Assembly: GCA_900317325.1 (NCBI GenBank)
Contig: ONGE01000013.1
Span: 28,136-92,135 of the forward strand
Reading direction: 5' to 3'
DNA from: an uncultured Prevotellaceae bacterium
GTDB taxonomy: Bacteria; Bacteroidota; Bacteroidia; Bacteroidales; Muribaculaceae
DNA: 64,000 nt
Shown here piece by piece: positions 52,772 to 63,100 of this stretch (within the stretch, counting starts at the first letter, position 1; every line of letters begins with the position of its first letter). The translations under genes and the position numbers were made by a program. Under the pieces are notes generated by a model, which saw only the letters and a list, made by a program, of their open reading frames with translations, ran no database searches and had not been told where the DNA came from.

Positions 52772-55111
52772 ATGAAACGTCTGGTCGACAGGATATGGAC
52801 AGGCCTTGCCATGGCACTTGTGGTCATGGCATTGCTCACGTCATGCCGCTCGACCAAGCATGTGCCTCAGGGCCAGTTGCTGCTCGACAAGGTCAACATC
52901 AACATCGCCGACCCCCGTGACGACGTGAAGTCGTCTCAACTTGCCAACTATTTGCGCCAGAACGCCAATCACCGCGTATTGGGCGGCCTGAAGCTGCAGT
53001 TGGCGTTTTATAACATGTCTGGTCGTGACTCGACCAAGTGGTTCAACAGGTGGATTCAGCGCGTGGGAACCCCGCCTGTCATCTACGACAGCACATTGAC
53101 TGCGGCCAGTGCCGAGCAGCTGCGCACGGCGCTCATCAACTGCGGCTACATGAACAACCAGGTGGGTTACCGTGTCAAGACCGATTCGGTGAAACGCAAG
53201 GCCAAGGTGGACTTTGACATCACGCTGGGTGAGCCCTATTTCATCCGTTCGATAGCCTACGACATTCCTGATGACGCCCTGGAAGAGCTCATCCTGGCCG
53301 ACACGAGCAACTTTACCGTGCACACGGGCGACTTGCTGAACTTCAACCGCCTGAACGAGTGGCGGCAGCAGATTACCGAGGACTTGCGCAATCACGGTTA
53401 TTACGCGTTCAACAAGGAGTACATCACCTTCATGGCCGACACGGCGGCTGATTCTAAGGCGGTTGACTTGACCCTCAGCACCCGTGACCCCTATCGCAAC
53501 GACCACATGCCCTACTACACCGAGCACGAGCCGTTCTATGTTCGTCAGGTAGTGTTTGTGACCAACTACGACCCTGTCGATATGCATGACGGCTATTATG
53601 GTGTCGACACGGTCACGCTGAAAAGCGGCGCACAGGTGTATGAAGACCCTGAACACTATATCCGTCTTGACCTGCTCGACGAGTGTAACCATATCGAGCC
53701 CGGGGTACTGTACAGTGCCGATGCCGTGAGCCGCACCTATCGTGCATTGGGACGCCTGAATGTCCTCAAACAGATCAACATTGACGTGCGCCCGGTGGGC
53801 GAGGTTGACGGTGTGCTCATGGTCGATGCCTTTGTCCTCCTGCAACCCGACAAGACGCAGACCGTGTCGGTCTCGCTCGAGGGTACCAACAGGGAGGGCG
53901 ACCTGGGATTCGGTGTGGGATTGGACTATGAGCACCGCAACATCTTCAAGGGTGCCGAGGTCTTTCATGCCAAGGCGAGGGTATCCTATGAGAGCATTTC
54001 GGGCAACGTGAGTGGCCTGATCAACAACAACTACAGCGAGTACAGCACCGAACTGGGCATCACTTTCCCAAAGTTCATGGCCCCCTTGCTCAAGAGTTCT
54101 TTCAAGCGCAAGATACAGGCATCGACGATTTTCAGCGTTAACTTCGACTATCAGGCGCGCCCCGAATTCACCCGCGTGATTGCCGGTGGCGGTTGGCGTT
54201 ACCAGTGGAGTGAACCAAGCCGCCGCATGGCCCACACACTCACGCTGGTTGACCTGAGCTTCATCAGTGTGCCCAAAAAGAGTGAAGAGTTCAAGAAACG
54301 CATCATTAATCCGTTACTGTCCTACAGCTACGAGGACCACTTGATCATGAGGATGGGCTACAACTTCTACCGCACCAACAAGGCCGTGATGAATGTGCAG
54401 CAGATGGGTTTGTTCCAGCGTGACGTGTTCACCATTCGCGCCTCGGTCGAGACCGCCGGCAACCTGCTCTACGGACTGTCTCGCCTCACTCGTCAAAAGA
54501 CTGATGAGAACGGGGCCTACAAGGCACTGGGTATCCGTTACTCGCAGTATGTCAAGGCCGAAGCCGACTATGCCTTTACCCATTACTTCGACCGCCGCCA
54601 GAGCATCGCTTTCCACGTGGGTGCAGGCATCGCCATCCCCTATGGCAACGGCGACGAGTTGCCGTTTGAGAAGCGCTTCTACAGCGGTGGCGCTAACAGC
54701 GTGCGCGGTTGGGGTGTGCGCACCCTGGGACCTGGCAGCTTCGACAGCAACAACAGCCTCGAGAACTTCATTTTCCAGTGCGGTGACATACGCTTCGACG
54801 TCAATCTGGAGTACAGGGCCAAGCTCTTCTGGGTTGTTGAGCTGGGCTTGTTCCTGGATGCCGGTAACATCTGGACCATCAAGGACTATGATCTCCAAAA
54901 AGGAGGCGTATTCAAGTTCAACAAGTTCTATGAACAGATTGCGGCGGCCTATGGTGCCGGTATCCGCCTGGACTTCAAGTATTTCCTCGTGCGTGTGGAT
55001 ATGGGTATGAAAGCCCATAATCCTGCCAGCGGCCAGGAACATTGGCCCCTGTTCCATCCGCAATTCAAGCGCGACAGCGAGTTCCACTTCTCGGTGGGCT
55101 ACCCGTTCTGA
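52772..55111 (+). CDS. tamL: Translocation and assembly module lipoprotein TamL (BamA/TamA family)
   Basis: 779-residue outer-membrane beta-barrel protein. A lipoprotein signal peptide ends in LLTSC with C25 as the lipidated residue. POTRA-like domains fill about 30-360 (VDFDITLGEPYFIRSIAYDI, FYVRQVVFVTNYDP). The Omp85 barrel follows, with FYSGGANSVRGWGVRTLGPG as the L6-loop region (RGW variant) and a terminal FSVGYPF ending in Phe as the barrel signal. TamL with TamB is thought to insert proteins or lipids into the outer membrane; no tamB is in this window. I use the ATG 52772 rather than the TTG 9 bases earlier. Confidence 0.88.
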   Translation: MKRLVDRIWTGLAMALVVMALLTSCRSTKHVPQGQLLLDKVNINIADPRDDVKSSQLANYLRQNANHRVLGGLKLQLAFYNMSGRDSTKWFNRWIQRVGTPPVIYDSTLTAASAEQLRTALINCGYMNNQVGYRVKTDSVKRKAKVDFDITLGEPYFIRSIAYDIPDDALEELILADTSNFTVHTGDLLNFNRLNEWRQQITEDLRNHGYYAFNKEYITFMADTAADSKAVDLTLSTRDPYRNDHMPYYTEHEPFYVRQVVFVTNYDPVDMHDGYYGVDTVTLKSGAQVYEDPEHYIRLDLLDECNHIEPGVLYSADAVSRTYRALGRLNVLKQINIDVRPVGEVDGVLMVDAFVLLQPDKTQTVSVSLEGTNREGDLGFGVGLDYEHRNIFKGAEVFHAKARVSYESISGNVSGLINNNYSEYSTELGITFPKFMAPLLKSSFKRKIQASTIFSVNFDYQARPEFTRVIAGGGWRYQWSEPSRRMAHTLTLVDLSFISVPKKSEEFKKRIINPLLSYSYEDHLIMRMGYNFYRTNKAVMNVQQMGLFQRDVFTIRASVETAGNLLYGLSRLTRQKTDENGAYKALGIRYSQYVKAEADYAFTHYFDRRQSIAFHVGAGIAIPYGNGDELPFEKRFYSGGANSVRGWGVRTLGPGSFDSNNSLENFIFQCGDIRFDVNLEYRAKLFWVVELGLFLDAGNIWTIKDYDLQKGGVFKFNKFYEQIAAAYGAGIRLDFKYFLVRVDMGMKAHNPASGQEHWPLFHPQFKRDSEFHFSVGYPF

Positions 55112-55295
55112 TAACTGTCAACATCGAGAAAAGTCCACTTGAGGGAAAAATAAAGAGGTTGGTTTTCCATCCTTTTCCTCTTGATGTGTCGGCTGATGAA
55201 AGTCAATTTTGGCCATGATTCCTTTATTTTCATAGTATTTTTAGTTTTTCTCTTATTTTTTGTGTGCTTTTGTGTGTTTTCTCTAATAATTTTAA

Positions 55296-55303
55296 TACAT
55301 TTG
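55296..55303 (+). promoter_or_regulatory. -7 promoter box for the 55347 gene
   Basis: TACATTTG fits TAnnTTTG, 51 bases before the ATG. TTTG at 55269-55272 lies upstream with a slightly long spacer. Confidence 0.65.
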
Positions 55304-55346
55304 CAGCATAATTCCACTTTTGTTTAACTTTTTAATTTTATTCTTT

Positions 55347-57203
55347 ATGAAAAAATTATCTTTAATTTTGTTACTGGCTGTACTCGCTCTGCCGATGATG
55401 GGCCAGAAGACCGCGGTTTCTAAGGCTGTGGCTTTGGATCGTAACAGCGTTCCCGCGTTGAAGACCATGCCGATGAAGGCTTTCGACATGAACATGCATC
55501 CCCGTGCTAACATGCTCAGAGCTGAGCAGGTGCTCTACTCATGGGACTTTGAAACCGATGATCAGCTCAATGACTGGATGATCTATGATTCTGATGGCGA
55601 TGGCTACAACTGGGGTGTTTATGTGTATGATGATGTCTATGACTACATGAACTATGCTAACAGCGGCGTTACGGCACTGGTATCGTCCAGCTACATTAGT
55701 GGTGAGGGTGCTCTCACACCCGACAACTATCTGATTTCGCCCACTGTTAACCTGAACGGTACTTTGTCGTTCTGGACCAGGAACTACAGCAGCACTTTCC
55801 CCGACATAATTGCTGTTTACGTTTGTGTAGGCGAGTTTGATGTTGATAACCTCGATGCTCTCGTGAAGGTATCGGACGACATTCAGCCTGGTACCACCTA
55901 TCAGGAAGTAACTGTTGACCTGAGCCAGTTTGCTGGTCAGGAGGGTTGCTTCGTTATCCGTCACTACAACTGCTATGATGAGTTCCGCATCTACGTTGAC
56001 GACTTCACCATCACTGGTCCTGCCGTTGAGGTGCCCACCAACGTAACCGTTAATCCCGCTGCTGCCACTGCCGAGGTGGCATGGGAGGATGCCAACAACA
56101 GCGCTTGGAACCTGCGCTACAGGGAGGTTCCTGAGGGTCTGGAGAATAACCTGCTTTGGGACTTCGAGGAGCCCCTCGTAGATGAGGACTACTCTCTGAC
56201 CGGTGGCTGGACCAGCATCGACGCCGATGGTGACGGTTTCGAGTGGTACCACTTGAATGGTGTTAGCGGTCTGCATGCACATAGTGGTCTGGGTCACGTG
56301 ACCTCGGCTAGCTACCAAGGTGCAGCCCTCAACCCCGACAACTGGCTGGTATCTCCCATGGTGAAGCTCGATGGCAAGCTCTCGTTCTGGGCTTGTGGCC
56401 AGGATCCCAACTATGCTGCTGAGGTATTCGCTGTTTATGTATCGACCGACATGGCTAACTGGCAGCCCATCAGCGAGGATATCACCGCTACCGGTGAGAT
56501 GACCGAGTACACCTTCGACCTGACTGAGTACGCTGGTGTTGATGGTTATGTTGCTATCCGTCACTACAATTGCTATGACATGTTCCGTCTGAACGTCGAT
56601 GACATCGCTATCACCTACGTTGAGCCCACCGAGTGGATTGTTGTTGAGAATGTTTCTAATCCTTACACTATCGAAGGCTTGAATCCTGAGACCAACTATG
56701 AGGTTGAGGTACAGGCTATCGGTGAGGATGGCGTTAGCGATTGGACTCCTGTTGTTACCTTCACCACGCTCGCTTCTGGTGAGGAGCCCACCGAGAGGAC
56801 CGCTGCTCCTACCTATAACGGCTACACCACCGATGGTATCCACGCTTACTTCGTTGAGATCATTCCCACCGAGCCCAGCACCATCTACTATCGTGTTCAG
56901 TACCCCGATGGCACTTGGACCGAGTGGGCTGAGTATGAGGAGATCCTGAGCTTCTCTGGCAATGGTCAGTATCGCGTTGAGGCTTATGCCATTGCTCCCG
57001 ACAAGCTGCCGAGCTATGAGATCGCTTATGAGTTCTCTGTAAGCCCGCTGACCGGTTTGAACGAGGTTGCCAGTGGCAAGACTGTAAGCAATGTACGCTA
57101 CTTCAATGCTGCCGGCCAGGAGATGAGCGAGGCCAATGGCCTGACCATCATGGTTGTTACCTACACCGACGGCACCACCAACGCTGTTAAGGTTGTGAAG
57201 TAA
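55347..57203 (+). CDS. Secreted choice-of-anchor J / fibronectin type III protein with T9SS-like tail
   Basis: 618 residues. Signal peptide (about 1-20, ending MMGQ). Two cleaved-adhesin/choice-of-anchor J domains (about 60-225 and 265-425) share the pattern YSWDFETDDQLNDWMIYDSDGDGYNW, ALTPDNYLISPTVNL and FVIRHYNCYDEFRIYVDD. A fibronectin type III domain spans about 425-485 (YTIEGLNPETNYEVEVQAIGEDGVSDWTP), then a beta region and a C-terminal sorting-type domain (SNVRYFNAAGQEM ... NAVKVVK). Probably exported to the cell surface by type IX secretion; ligand unknown. The last 40 residues nearly match the minus-strand gene at 63660. I start at the ATG 55347, since the earlier in-frame ATG at 55320 would put nine residues before the signal peptide. 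Confidence 0.82.
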   Translation: MKKLSLILLLAVLALPMMGQKTAVSKAVALDRNSVPALKTMPMKAFDMNMHPRANMLRAEQVLYSWDFETDDQLNDWMIYDSDGDGYNWGVYVYDDVYDYMNYANSGVTALVSSSYISGEGALTPDNYLISPTVNLNGTLSFWTRNYSSTFPDIIAVYVCVGEFDVDNLDALVKVSDDIQPGTTYQEVTVDLSQFAGQEGCFVIRHYNCYDEFRIYVDDFTITGPAVEVPTNVTVNPAAATAEVAWEDANNSAWNLRYREVPEGLENNLLWDFEEPLVDEDYSLTGGWTSIDADGDGFEWYHLNGVSGLHAHSGLGHVTSASYQGAALNPDNWLVSPMVKLDGKLSFWACGQDPNYAAEVFAVYVSTDMANWQPISEDITATGEMTEYTFDLTEYAGVDGYVAIRHYNCYDMFRLNVDDIAITYVEPTEWIVVENVSNPYTIEGLNPETNYEVEVQAIGEDGVSDWTPVVTFTTLASGEEPTERTAAPTYNGYTTDGIHAYFVEIIPTEPSTIYYRVQYPDGTWTEWAEYEEILSFSGNGQYRVEAYAIAPDKLPSYEIAYEFSVSPLTGLNEVASGKTVSNVRYFNAAGQEMSEANGLTIMVVTYTDGTTNAVKVVK

Positions 57204-57213
57204 TTCAGCAAGC

Positions 57214-57232
57214 AATCAGCTATTAGCTGATT
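57214..57232. repeat. 19-base near-perfect palindrome
   Basis: AATCAGCTA and TAGCTGATT are exact reverse complements around a single T. Related AGCTGATAGC-type sequences lie at 50251-50277 and 63641-63656, each in intergenic DNA. Confidence 0.55.
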
Positions 57233-57239
57233 TCCGATA

Positions 57240-57275
57240 AAAGAGGAGACGCAAAGCCTTGCGTCTCCTCTTTGT
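57240..57275 (+). terminator. Intrinsic terminator after the 55347 gene
   Basis: Perfect 15-bp stem (57240-57254 with 57259-57273) around AGCC. The stem core GAGACGCAA/TTGCGTCTC is the same as in the terminator at 63594-63631. Confidence 0.85.
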
Positions 57276-57414
57276 TGCATTACATCTCAGCTTGTATGAG
57301 CGCCCTCACGTTTTAATGATAATCCATGTTTGATTTCTCGCGCGTAGCGCGATCATTAATTGTTCGACGCTGTTGCGGTGGCCATGGCGCACGGCATTGC
57401 CACAATGACCAGGG

Positions 57415-59100
57415 TCATGCGACGGCAAAGATGATGATCAACTCGGCGATGAGGACGCGCATGAACATCGTCAAAGGATAGACGGTGGCATAGGCCACAG
57501 CGGGTGCATCGTTGCCGGCAGTGTTGTTGGCATAGCCCAGGGCGGGCGGATCGGTCGTCGCACCGGCCACAAGGCCCATGATGGTGCAGTAATTAAGGTG
57601 CAATTTGCCGCGTGCTACGATAACGGCAATGATAAGCGGGATGATAGTGATGAGGAAGCCGTAGAGGACCCACAAGGCTCCGTTGGCGCTCAGGATTGTC
57701 GAAACAAACTTGCCGCCGGCGGCAAGACCCACCGAGGCAAGGAAGAGGCACAGACCCAGTTCGCGCAGCATGAGGCTGGCGGCAGTGCTGGTATAGGTAA
57801 CCAGACGGGCCTTGTGGCCGTAACGCCCGATGAGGATGGCGACGACGAGAGGACCACCCGCGAGACCCAGTTTCATGGGAACCGACATGCCAGGCAGCAT
57901 GAAGGGGATAGAGCCCACGATGATACCCAGGAAGATGCCGATGAACATGGTGAACAGGTTGGGGTGCTCCAGACGCTTGTAGGAGTCGCCCATGCGCTTG
58001 CCCAGACGGTCCACATCCTCCTCGCGTCCCACGACGGTGAGGCGGTCGCCCACCTGCAGCGACAGGTTGGGGCTGGCCAGCAGTTCCACGCCGGCGCGAT
58101 AGATGCGGGTGATATTGACTTTGTAGCCCTCGTGCAAGCGAATGGAGCCGATTTTGCGGCCATTGAGCTCGTTGTTGGTGATGACGATGCGCTTGCTCAC
58201 GATGCCCTTAGGCGAGGTCTCGAGCTGCCAGTTGAAATCCACGTGAGGCCCGATGATGGCGTCGAAGATGTCCTGATCGTGGGCGCTCATGACGATGCGC
58301 AACACGTCGTCCTGATGGATGCAGGTCTCGCCCTGAGGTATCTCGACGGTGCCGTCGGTACGCTTCATGCGCGAGATGGTGAAATTGCGGTCGATGATGG
58401 TGTGGAGGCGCGTCACGGGAATATCATAGATGAGCTTGTTGGTCACCTGATAGGTGACAACGTGGGGCTTGAGCTGGCTGTCCTCCTTCTCACGCTCGAT
58501 GTCGTCAATCTCCTTATCGACATTGATGCGGAAGAAGGCTTTCAAGAGCACCATCGACAAGATGATGCCGATGACACCGAGAGGGTAGGCAGCAGCATAA
58601 CCCAGCGACATCGACTCGTTGAGGTCGTTGGCGTGCTCTCCAACAGTCTCGATGAGTGCCTGTTGTGCGGCACCCAGTCCGGGTGTGTTGGTCACGGCGC
58701 CGCTCATCACACCCACCAGGTCGGTGACCGAGATGTTGCCGGCGATGAAGTAGATGGCAAAGGCTACCACGACATTGAGTGCCACGATGAGCATGGCAAT
58801 GCCGTTGAGCTGGATACCCTCGTGCTTGAACGACGAGAAGAAGCTCGGACCCACCTGCAGACCGATGGAGAAGATGAACAGGATAAGGCCGAATTCCTGG
58901 ATGAACTTGAGAGTGGCACCATCGACGGTCACACCCAAGTGGCCCGCGAGAATACCGCAAAACAAAACGAAGGTGGCTCCCAGCGAGATACCGAAAAACT
59001 TGACCTTGCCCAGGACAACGCCTATCGCGATGACGATGGCATAGATGAGCAGTGTGTGGGCCACACTGTTGCCAATCCATAATTCAGTGAACCAGTTCAT
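57415..59100 (-). CDS. AspT/YidE-type transporter with two TrkA-C domains
   Basis: 561-residue inner-membrane protein. Five or six helices at the N-terminus (GVVLGKVKFFGISLGATFVLFCGILAGHLG, GLILFIFSIGLQVGPSFFSSF), a cytoplasmic region with two RCK/TrkA-C domains (about 205-375), then five or six C-terminal helices with GLVAGATTDPPALGYAN. The repeats GLQVGPSF and GAVTNTPGLGAAQ are typical of the aspartate:alanine exchanger family. Substrate unknown. It follows the phosphatase gene by 32 bases on the same strand. Confidence 0.88.
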   Translation of the reverse strand: MNWFTELWIGNSVAHTLLIYAIVIAIGVVLGKVKFFGISLGATFVLFCGILAGHLGVTVDGATLKFIQEFGLILFIFSIGLQVGPSFFSSFKHEGIQLNGIAMLIVALNVVVAFAIYFIAGNISVTDLVGVMSGAVTNTPGLGAAQQALIETVGEHANDLNESMSLGYAAAYPLGVIGIILSMVLLKAFFRINVDKEIDDIEREKEDSQLKPHVVTYQVTNKLIYDIPVTRLHTIIDRNFTISRMKRTDGTVEIPQGETCIHQDDVLRIVMSAHDQDIFDAIIGPHVDFNWQLETSPKGIVSKRIVITNNELNGRKIGSIRLHEGYKVNITRIYRAGVELLASPNLSLQVGDRLTVVGREEDVDRLGKRMGDSYKRLEHPNLFTMFIGIFLGIIVGSIPFMLPGMSVPMKLGLAGGPLVVAILIGRYGHKARLVTYTSTAASLMLRELGLCLFLASVGLAAGGKFVSTILSANGALWVLYGFLITIIPLIIAVIVARGKLHLNYCTIMGLVAGATTDPPALGYANNTAGNDAPAVAYATVYPLTMFMRVLIAELIIIFAVA

Positions 59101-59132
59101 GATATCGTTATTTAGTTTTTAGACTTTAGACG

Positions 59133-59801
59133 TTAGGAGATTGTAATGCCGTTCTCGACGATTTCGAGAATATCGGTGGGATTATTCACGATCGCATTGG
59201 CATGGTACTCGACGAGCTCTTTCTTGCTGCGGAAGCCCCAAGTCACGCCCACCGAGTCGATGCAGGCGCGGCGAGCAGTCTCCATGTCCACGCCGCTGTC
59301 ACCCACGTAGAGGCAGTCGGCCTTGGGCACGCCAGCCTGAGCAAGAATCTTGAACACCACACTGGGGTCGGGCTTGACATTGACGCCCTCGCGGTGCCCC
59401 TCGACGGCGACGAAGTTGATGTCGGGGAAGAAGTGCGGGATGATCTTGTCAACCGCTTTCTGGTACTTGTTGCTGGCGACTGCCATGGTCACGCCCAGGT
59501 CGCGCAGGTCCTGCAGCAGCTCGGGCATGCCGTTGTAGTGCTTGGTGAAGTCGGTGCAGTGCACGTCGTAGTACTCGAGGAAGTCTCCGAGCACGCGATC
59601 CACGGTCTCGTCGTCACGTGCGTCCTCGGGCAGCACTCGGGTCATCAAGCGCCGCACGCCATTACCCACAAAGTAAGGGTAACTGGCCATGCTGTGAGTG
59701 GCATAGCCGTTGCGCTCCAGCGCATAGTTGGCGGCTTGCCCAAGGTCCTCGATAGTGTTGAGCAGCGTGCCGTCCAGGTCAAAAATCACCAGCTTTTTCA
59801 T
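59133..59801 (-). CDS. gph: HAD hydrolase, phosphoglycolate phosphatase-like
   Basis: 222 residues. HAD motif I FDLDGTLLNT (D8, D10), motif II VASNK, motif III lysine in NVKPDPSVV, and motif IV CLYVGDSGVDME are all in place, with an alpha-helical cap of the Gph type. It would remove phosphate from a small phosphometabolite such as 2-phosphoglycolate; family members overlap in specificity. I start at the ATG whose complement is 59799-59801 (MKKLVIFDLDGT). An upstream in-frame ATG would add 32 residues and cross the promoter box. Confidence 0.87.
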   Translation of the reverse strand: MKKLVIFDLDGTLLNTIEDLGQAANYALERNGYATHSMASYPYFVGNGVRRLMTRVLPEDARDDETVDRVLGDFLEYYDVHCTDFTKHYNGMPELLQDLRDLGVTMAVASNKYQKAVDKIIPHFFPDINFVAVEGHREGVNVKPDPSVVFKILAQAGVPKADCLYVGDSGVDMETARRACIDSVGVTWGFRSKKELVEYHANAIVNNPTDILEIVENGITIS

Positions 59802-59820
59802 CTTGTCTTCTATTTTGCTG

Positions 59821-59828
59821 CAAATGTA
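59821..59828 (-). promoter_or_regulatory. -7 promoter box for the phosphatase/transporter operon
   Basis: CAAATGTA on the plus strand reads TACATTTG on the minus strand, about 20 bases before the ATG, giving a very short leader. Confidence 0.6.
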
Positions 59829-60062
59829 CTGCTTTTTTAGCGTTTTCGAGACTTTATCGGCCAAGAAGTCTCCGTTGGGCCGAAAAATTACTCCCAAGGA
59901 GAGAACAAATGTCGCCTGGAACCCGCTGCTTGCCGCTGGAATTGCTTGGGTGTTTCTGCATGCTCTCTATAGCGGATTGTGAGCGGCTGGCGTGCAATCG
60001 TTTGCGTTGATTTTTATAAGGTGATTGACAATGTAGTGATGCCGTGAAAGGTTAATAATGAG

Positions 60063-60070
60063 TAATTTTG
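60063..60070 (+). promoter_or_regulatory. -7 promoter box for the amylase gene
   Basis: TAATTTTG fits TAnnTTTG, 91 bases before the ATG. Confidence 0.55.
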
Positions 60071-60153
60071 GGGAAAATATACGATTGGCGCCCTGCTAGG
60101 CGTGTTGCCATCTGAATAACCAACAATTCTCAATAATTCAAAATTAACTCATT

Positions 60154-63100
60154 ATGAAAAAGACCTTTACTTTCATTCTGTCGCTTGTGGTGTCGTTGAT
60201 GGCGCTGCAAGCCAGTGCCGCGATGTATATCGTGGGCGATGGGCCCTTCGGCGGCTGGAACCCCGCTGGCGGCGTCACGATGACCGGTAAGGCCGACGGC
60301 ACTTACAGCTACACGGCCACCATCAGCGGCAAGGTGTACTTTGTGTTCGCCGATCAACGGTCATCGTCATCCGATGACTGGGACACGTTCAACAACAACT
60401 ACCGCTATGGCCCCAATGGCGGAGACCAAGCGGTTGCCACCAACGGCATTTGGATTTCAACCCAGAAGAGTGCCGCTGGCGCTTACTACTTTACGGGCAA
60501 TGGCTCGCAGTATGTTTTCACCTTCGACACGATCAACAAGCGTTTCTGGGTCTCTGGTGATGGCGGCGCACTCAATCCCGTCACCGGTCATCTCTTCATC
60601 CTGGGTGAGGCCCAGGGTAACAGTTGGGATGCCAGCGTGGGTGTCGAGATGAATACCACCGACGGCAACGTGTTCACCAGCCAGGTGACCTTCAACGGCG
60701 AGTGGGCCGAGGAGGACGCCAACGTGAGCTATTTCTCGTTCACGACCAAGCTCGGCCAGAACAGTGACGACTGGGATGAGATCATGCCTTACCGTCTCAC
60801 TCCGGTGAGCGACGGTAACTTCTGGGTGACTTCGGCGACGTTGGGACAGACGATTCCGCTGAATCAGTTGGGCGAGAACGTGGATGTGGCTTTCCGCATC
60901 CCCGCCGGCACCTACACGATCACTGTCAACGTGAGCAGCCGCACTTGTGTCATCACGCGTGACAGCGGCGGCGGTCCCGTTGCCGGCAAGGGTTGGCCTG
61001 CCATGTATGGCGGTGTGATGTTGCAGGGCTTCTACTGGGACAGCTTCAAGGCCACGCGCTGGGATTCCTTCACCGAACAGGCTCAGGACCTGTGCCAGTA
61101 TTTTGATGTCGTGTGGGTTCCCAACTCGGGTAGCGTTGACGCCAGCGGCACAGCCCAGAGCATGGGCTACATGCCTGTCTATTGGCTGAAACACAACTCG
61201 TGCTTCGGCACCGAGAATCAGTTGCGTGACATGATCTCGACATTCCATAACCACAACACCAGCGTGATTATGGACATGGTCATCAACCACAAGAGCGGCA
61301 AGAGCGGATGGGTGGACTTTGCCGACGAGACCGTTACGGGTCCCGTGACCGGCGAGGAGTACAGCATGACGTGGTCGCTCGCCGACATCTGCCGCAACGA
61401 TGAGTGTTCCGGTGCAGGCTATAGCCCCACCGGAGCCTATGACGAGGGCGAGAACTTTGACGGCAGCCGTGACCTGGACCATACCAGCGCCAACGTGCAG
61501 AAGAACGTCAAGACCTACCAGAAGTACGTGATCGAGGAACTGGGCTATGACGGTTTCCGTTACGACATGTGCAAGGGTTATGCCGGCTACTACGTGGGCC
61601 TTTACAACAAGGCCTGTGAGCCCACTTTCTCGGTGGGTGAGTATTGGGACGGCAATGCCGAGACCCTGCGCTGGTGGCTCAACGAGACCAAGCAGGACGA
61701 CCGCATCCAGACGGCCGTGTTCGACTTCGCGTTGAAGTACCCGATGCAGAGCGCCTTTGCTGCCGGTAACTGGAGCGCCTTGAACGACAAGGGCCTCGCT
61801 GCCGATCCTAACTATCAGCGCTACTCGGTGACCTTCGTCGATAACCACGACACGGGCCAAAACACCAACTACGACTGCTTGAAGACCAACATCATGCCGG
61901 CCAATGCCTTCATCCTGGCCATGCCCGGCACGCCGTGCATCTTCTACAAGCACTATATCGCCTATACCGACGAGATCAACAACTGCATCAAGGCACGCCG
62001 TGCCGCAGGTGTCCACAACCAGAGCGCCATCCTCACCCAGCAGGAGAGCAGCGGCGGCTACATTCTGGAGACCCAGGGCACGCGTGGCAACCTGTATGTG
62101 CAGGTGGGTGGTGCCGTGTTCAACGGTGCGCCCAGCGGCTACACCCTGGTGCAGGGAGGCAACGGCTACAACATGTATATCTCTAACGGCATCGACTGGC
62201 AGCACGTGGGCAAGGATGGCAGCATCCTGGGTTATCCCGTGGTGAACAAGCCTGCCGGCAACTATGTGGGCAGCGTGACCCTCAGCGTGGCTCCCAGTAA
62301 GAGCAATACGGTGCTCGTCTATACCACCGATGGCAGCGAGCCCACCACCGCCAGCGCGACCATCACGGCCTCGACCAGCTTGACCTTCAACGAGAACACC
62401 ACCCTCAAGGTGGGTGTGCTCAACGGCGACCAGGTCGAGAACGTGGAGCACTACATCTATACCATCACCAATACCCCGACCACGGGTATCAACGTGTATA
62501 TCAAGAGCTCGATGAGCAATGCCCACATCTGGGCTTGGACCGACGAGGGCAGCCTGACGGGCGCCACTTGGCCCGGCAAGGCCATCAGCAGCCTGGACAA
62601 GGTGACGGTGAACGACATCGAGTGGTACTGCCTGCATGCCGACGCCGATGAGCTGTCGCTCATCTTCAACAACGGCCAGAGCGGTTTCGAGAACCAGACG
62701 TCGGACATCACCGTGACGCGTGACGCCTTCTTCATCTATCCCAACAGCGACATGACCGGCTTGAACTATACCGCTGCCGACACCTATCTCGATGTGACCG
62801 AGAAGTATGCCGGCGCCGGTGCCTCGAGTTACGAGAAGGTGTATGTGCTGGGTAACATCAACGCCGCTAGTTGGTCTCCCAGCAACGGCTACGAGATGAC
62901 GACCACCAATGGCGAGAAATACACCGCTACCATCGACTTTGTGGATCCCTATGGCGGCTACAGCTACTTCAGCTTCACGACGGCCCTGGGCAATAGCTGG
63001 GACGAGATTGCAGCCTACCGCTTCGGCGCTACCAGCAACAACTTCCTGATCAACGAGGCACGCTTGGGCACCAACCTGACGGTAGTGCCTGGCCAGAACC

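Larger units (their letters stand above)
59802..60153. other. Divergent intergenic region
   Basis: Holds a minus-strand -7 box (59821-59828) for the phosphatase and a plus-strand -7 box (60063-60070) for the amylase. Between them, 59829-60062, I see no gene, hairpin of note or repeat. Confidence 0.6.
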
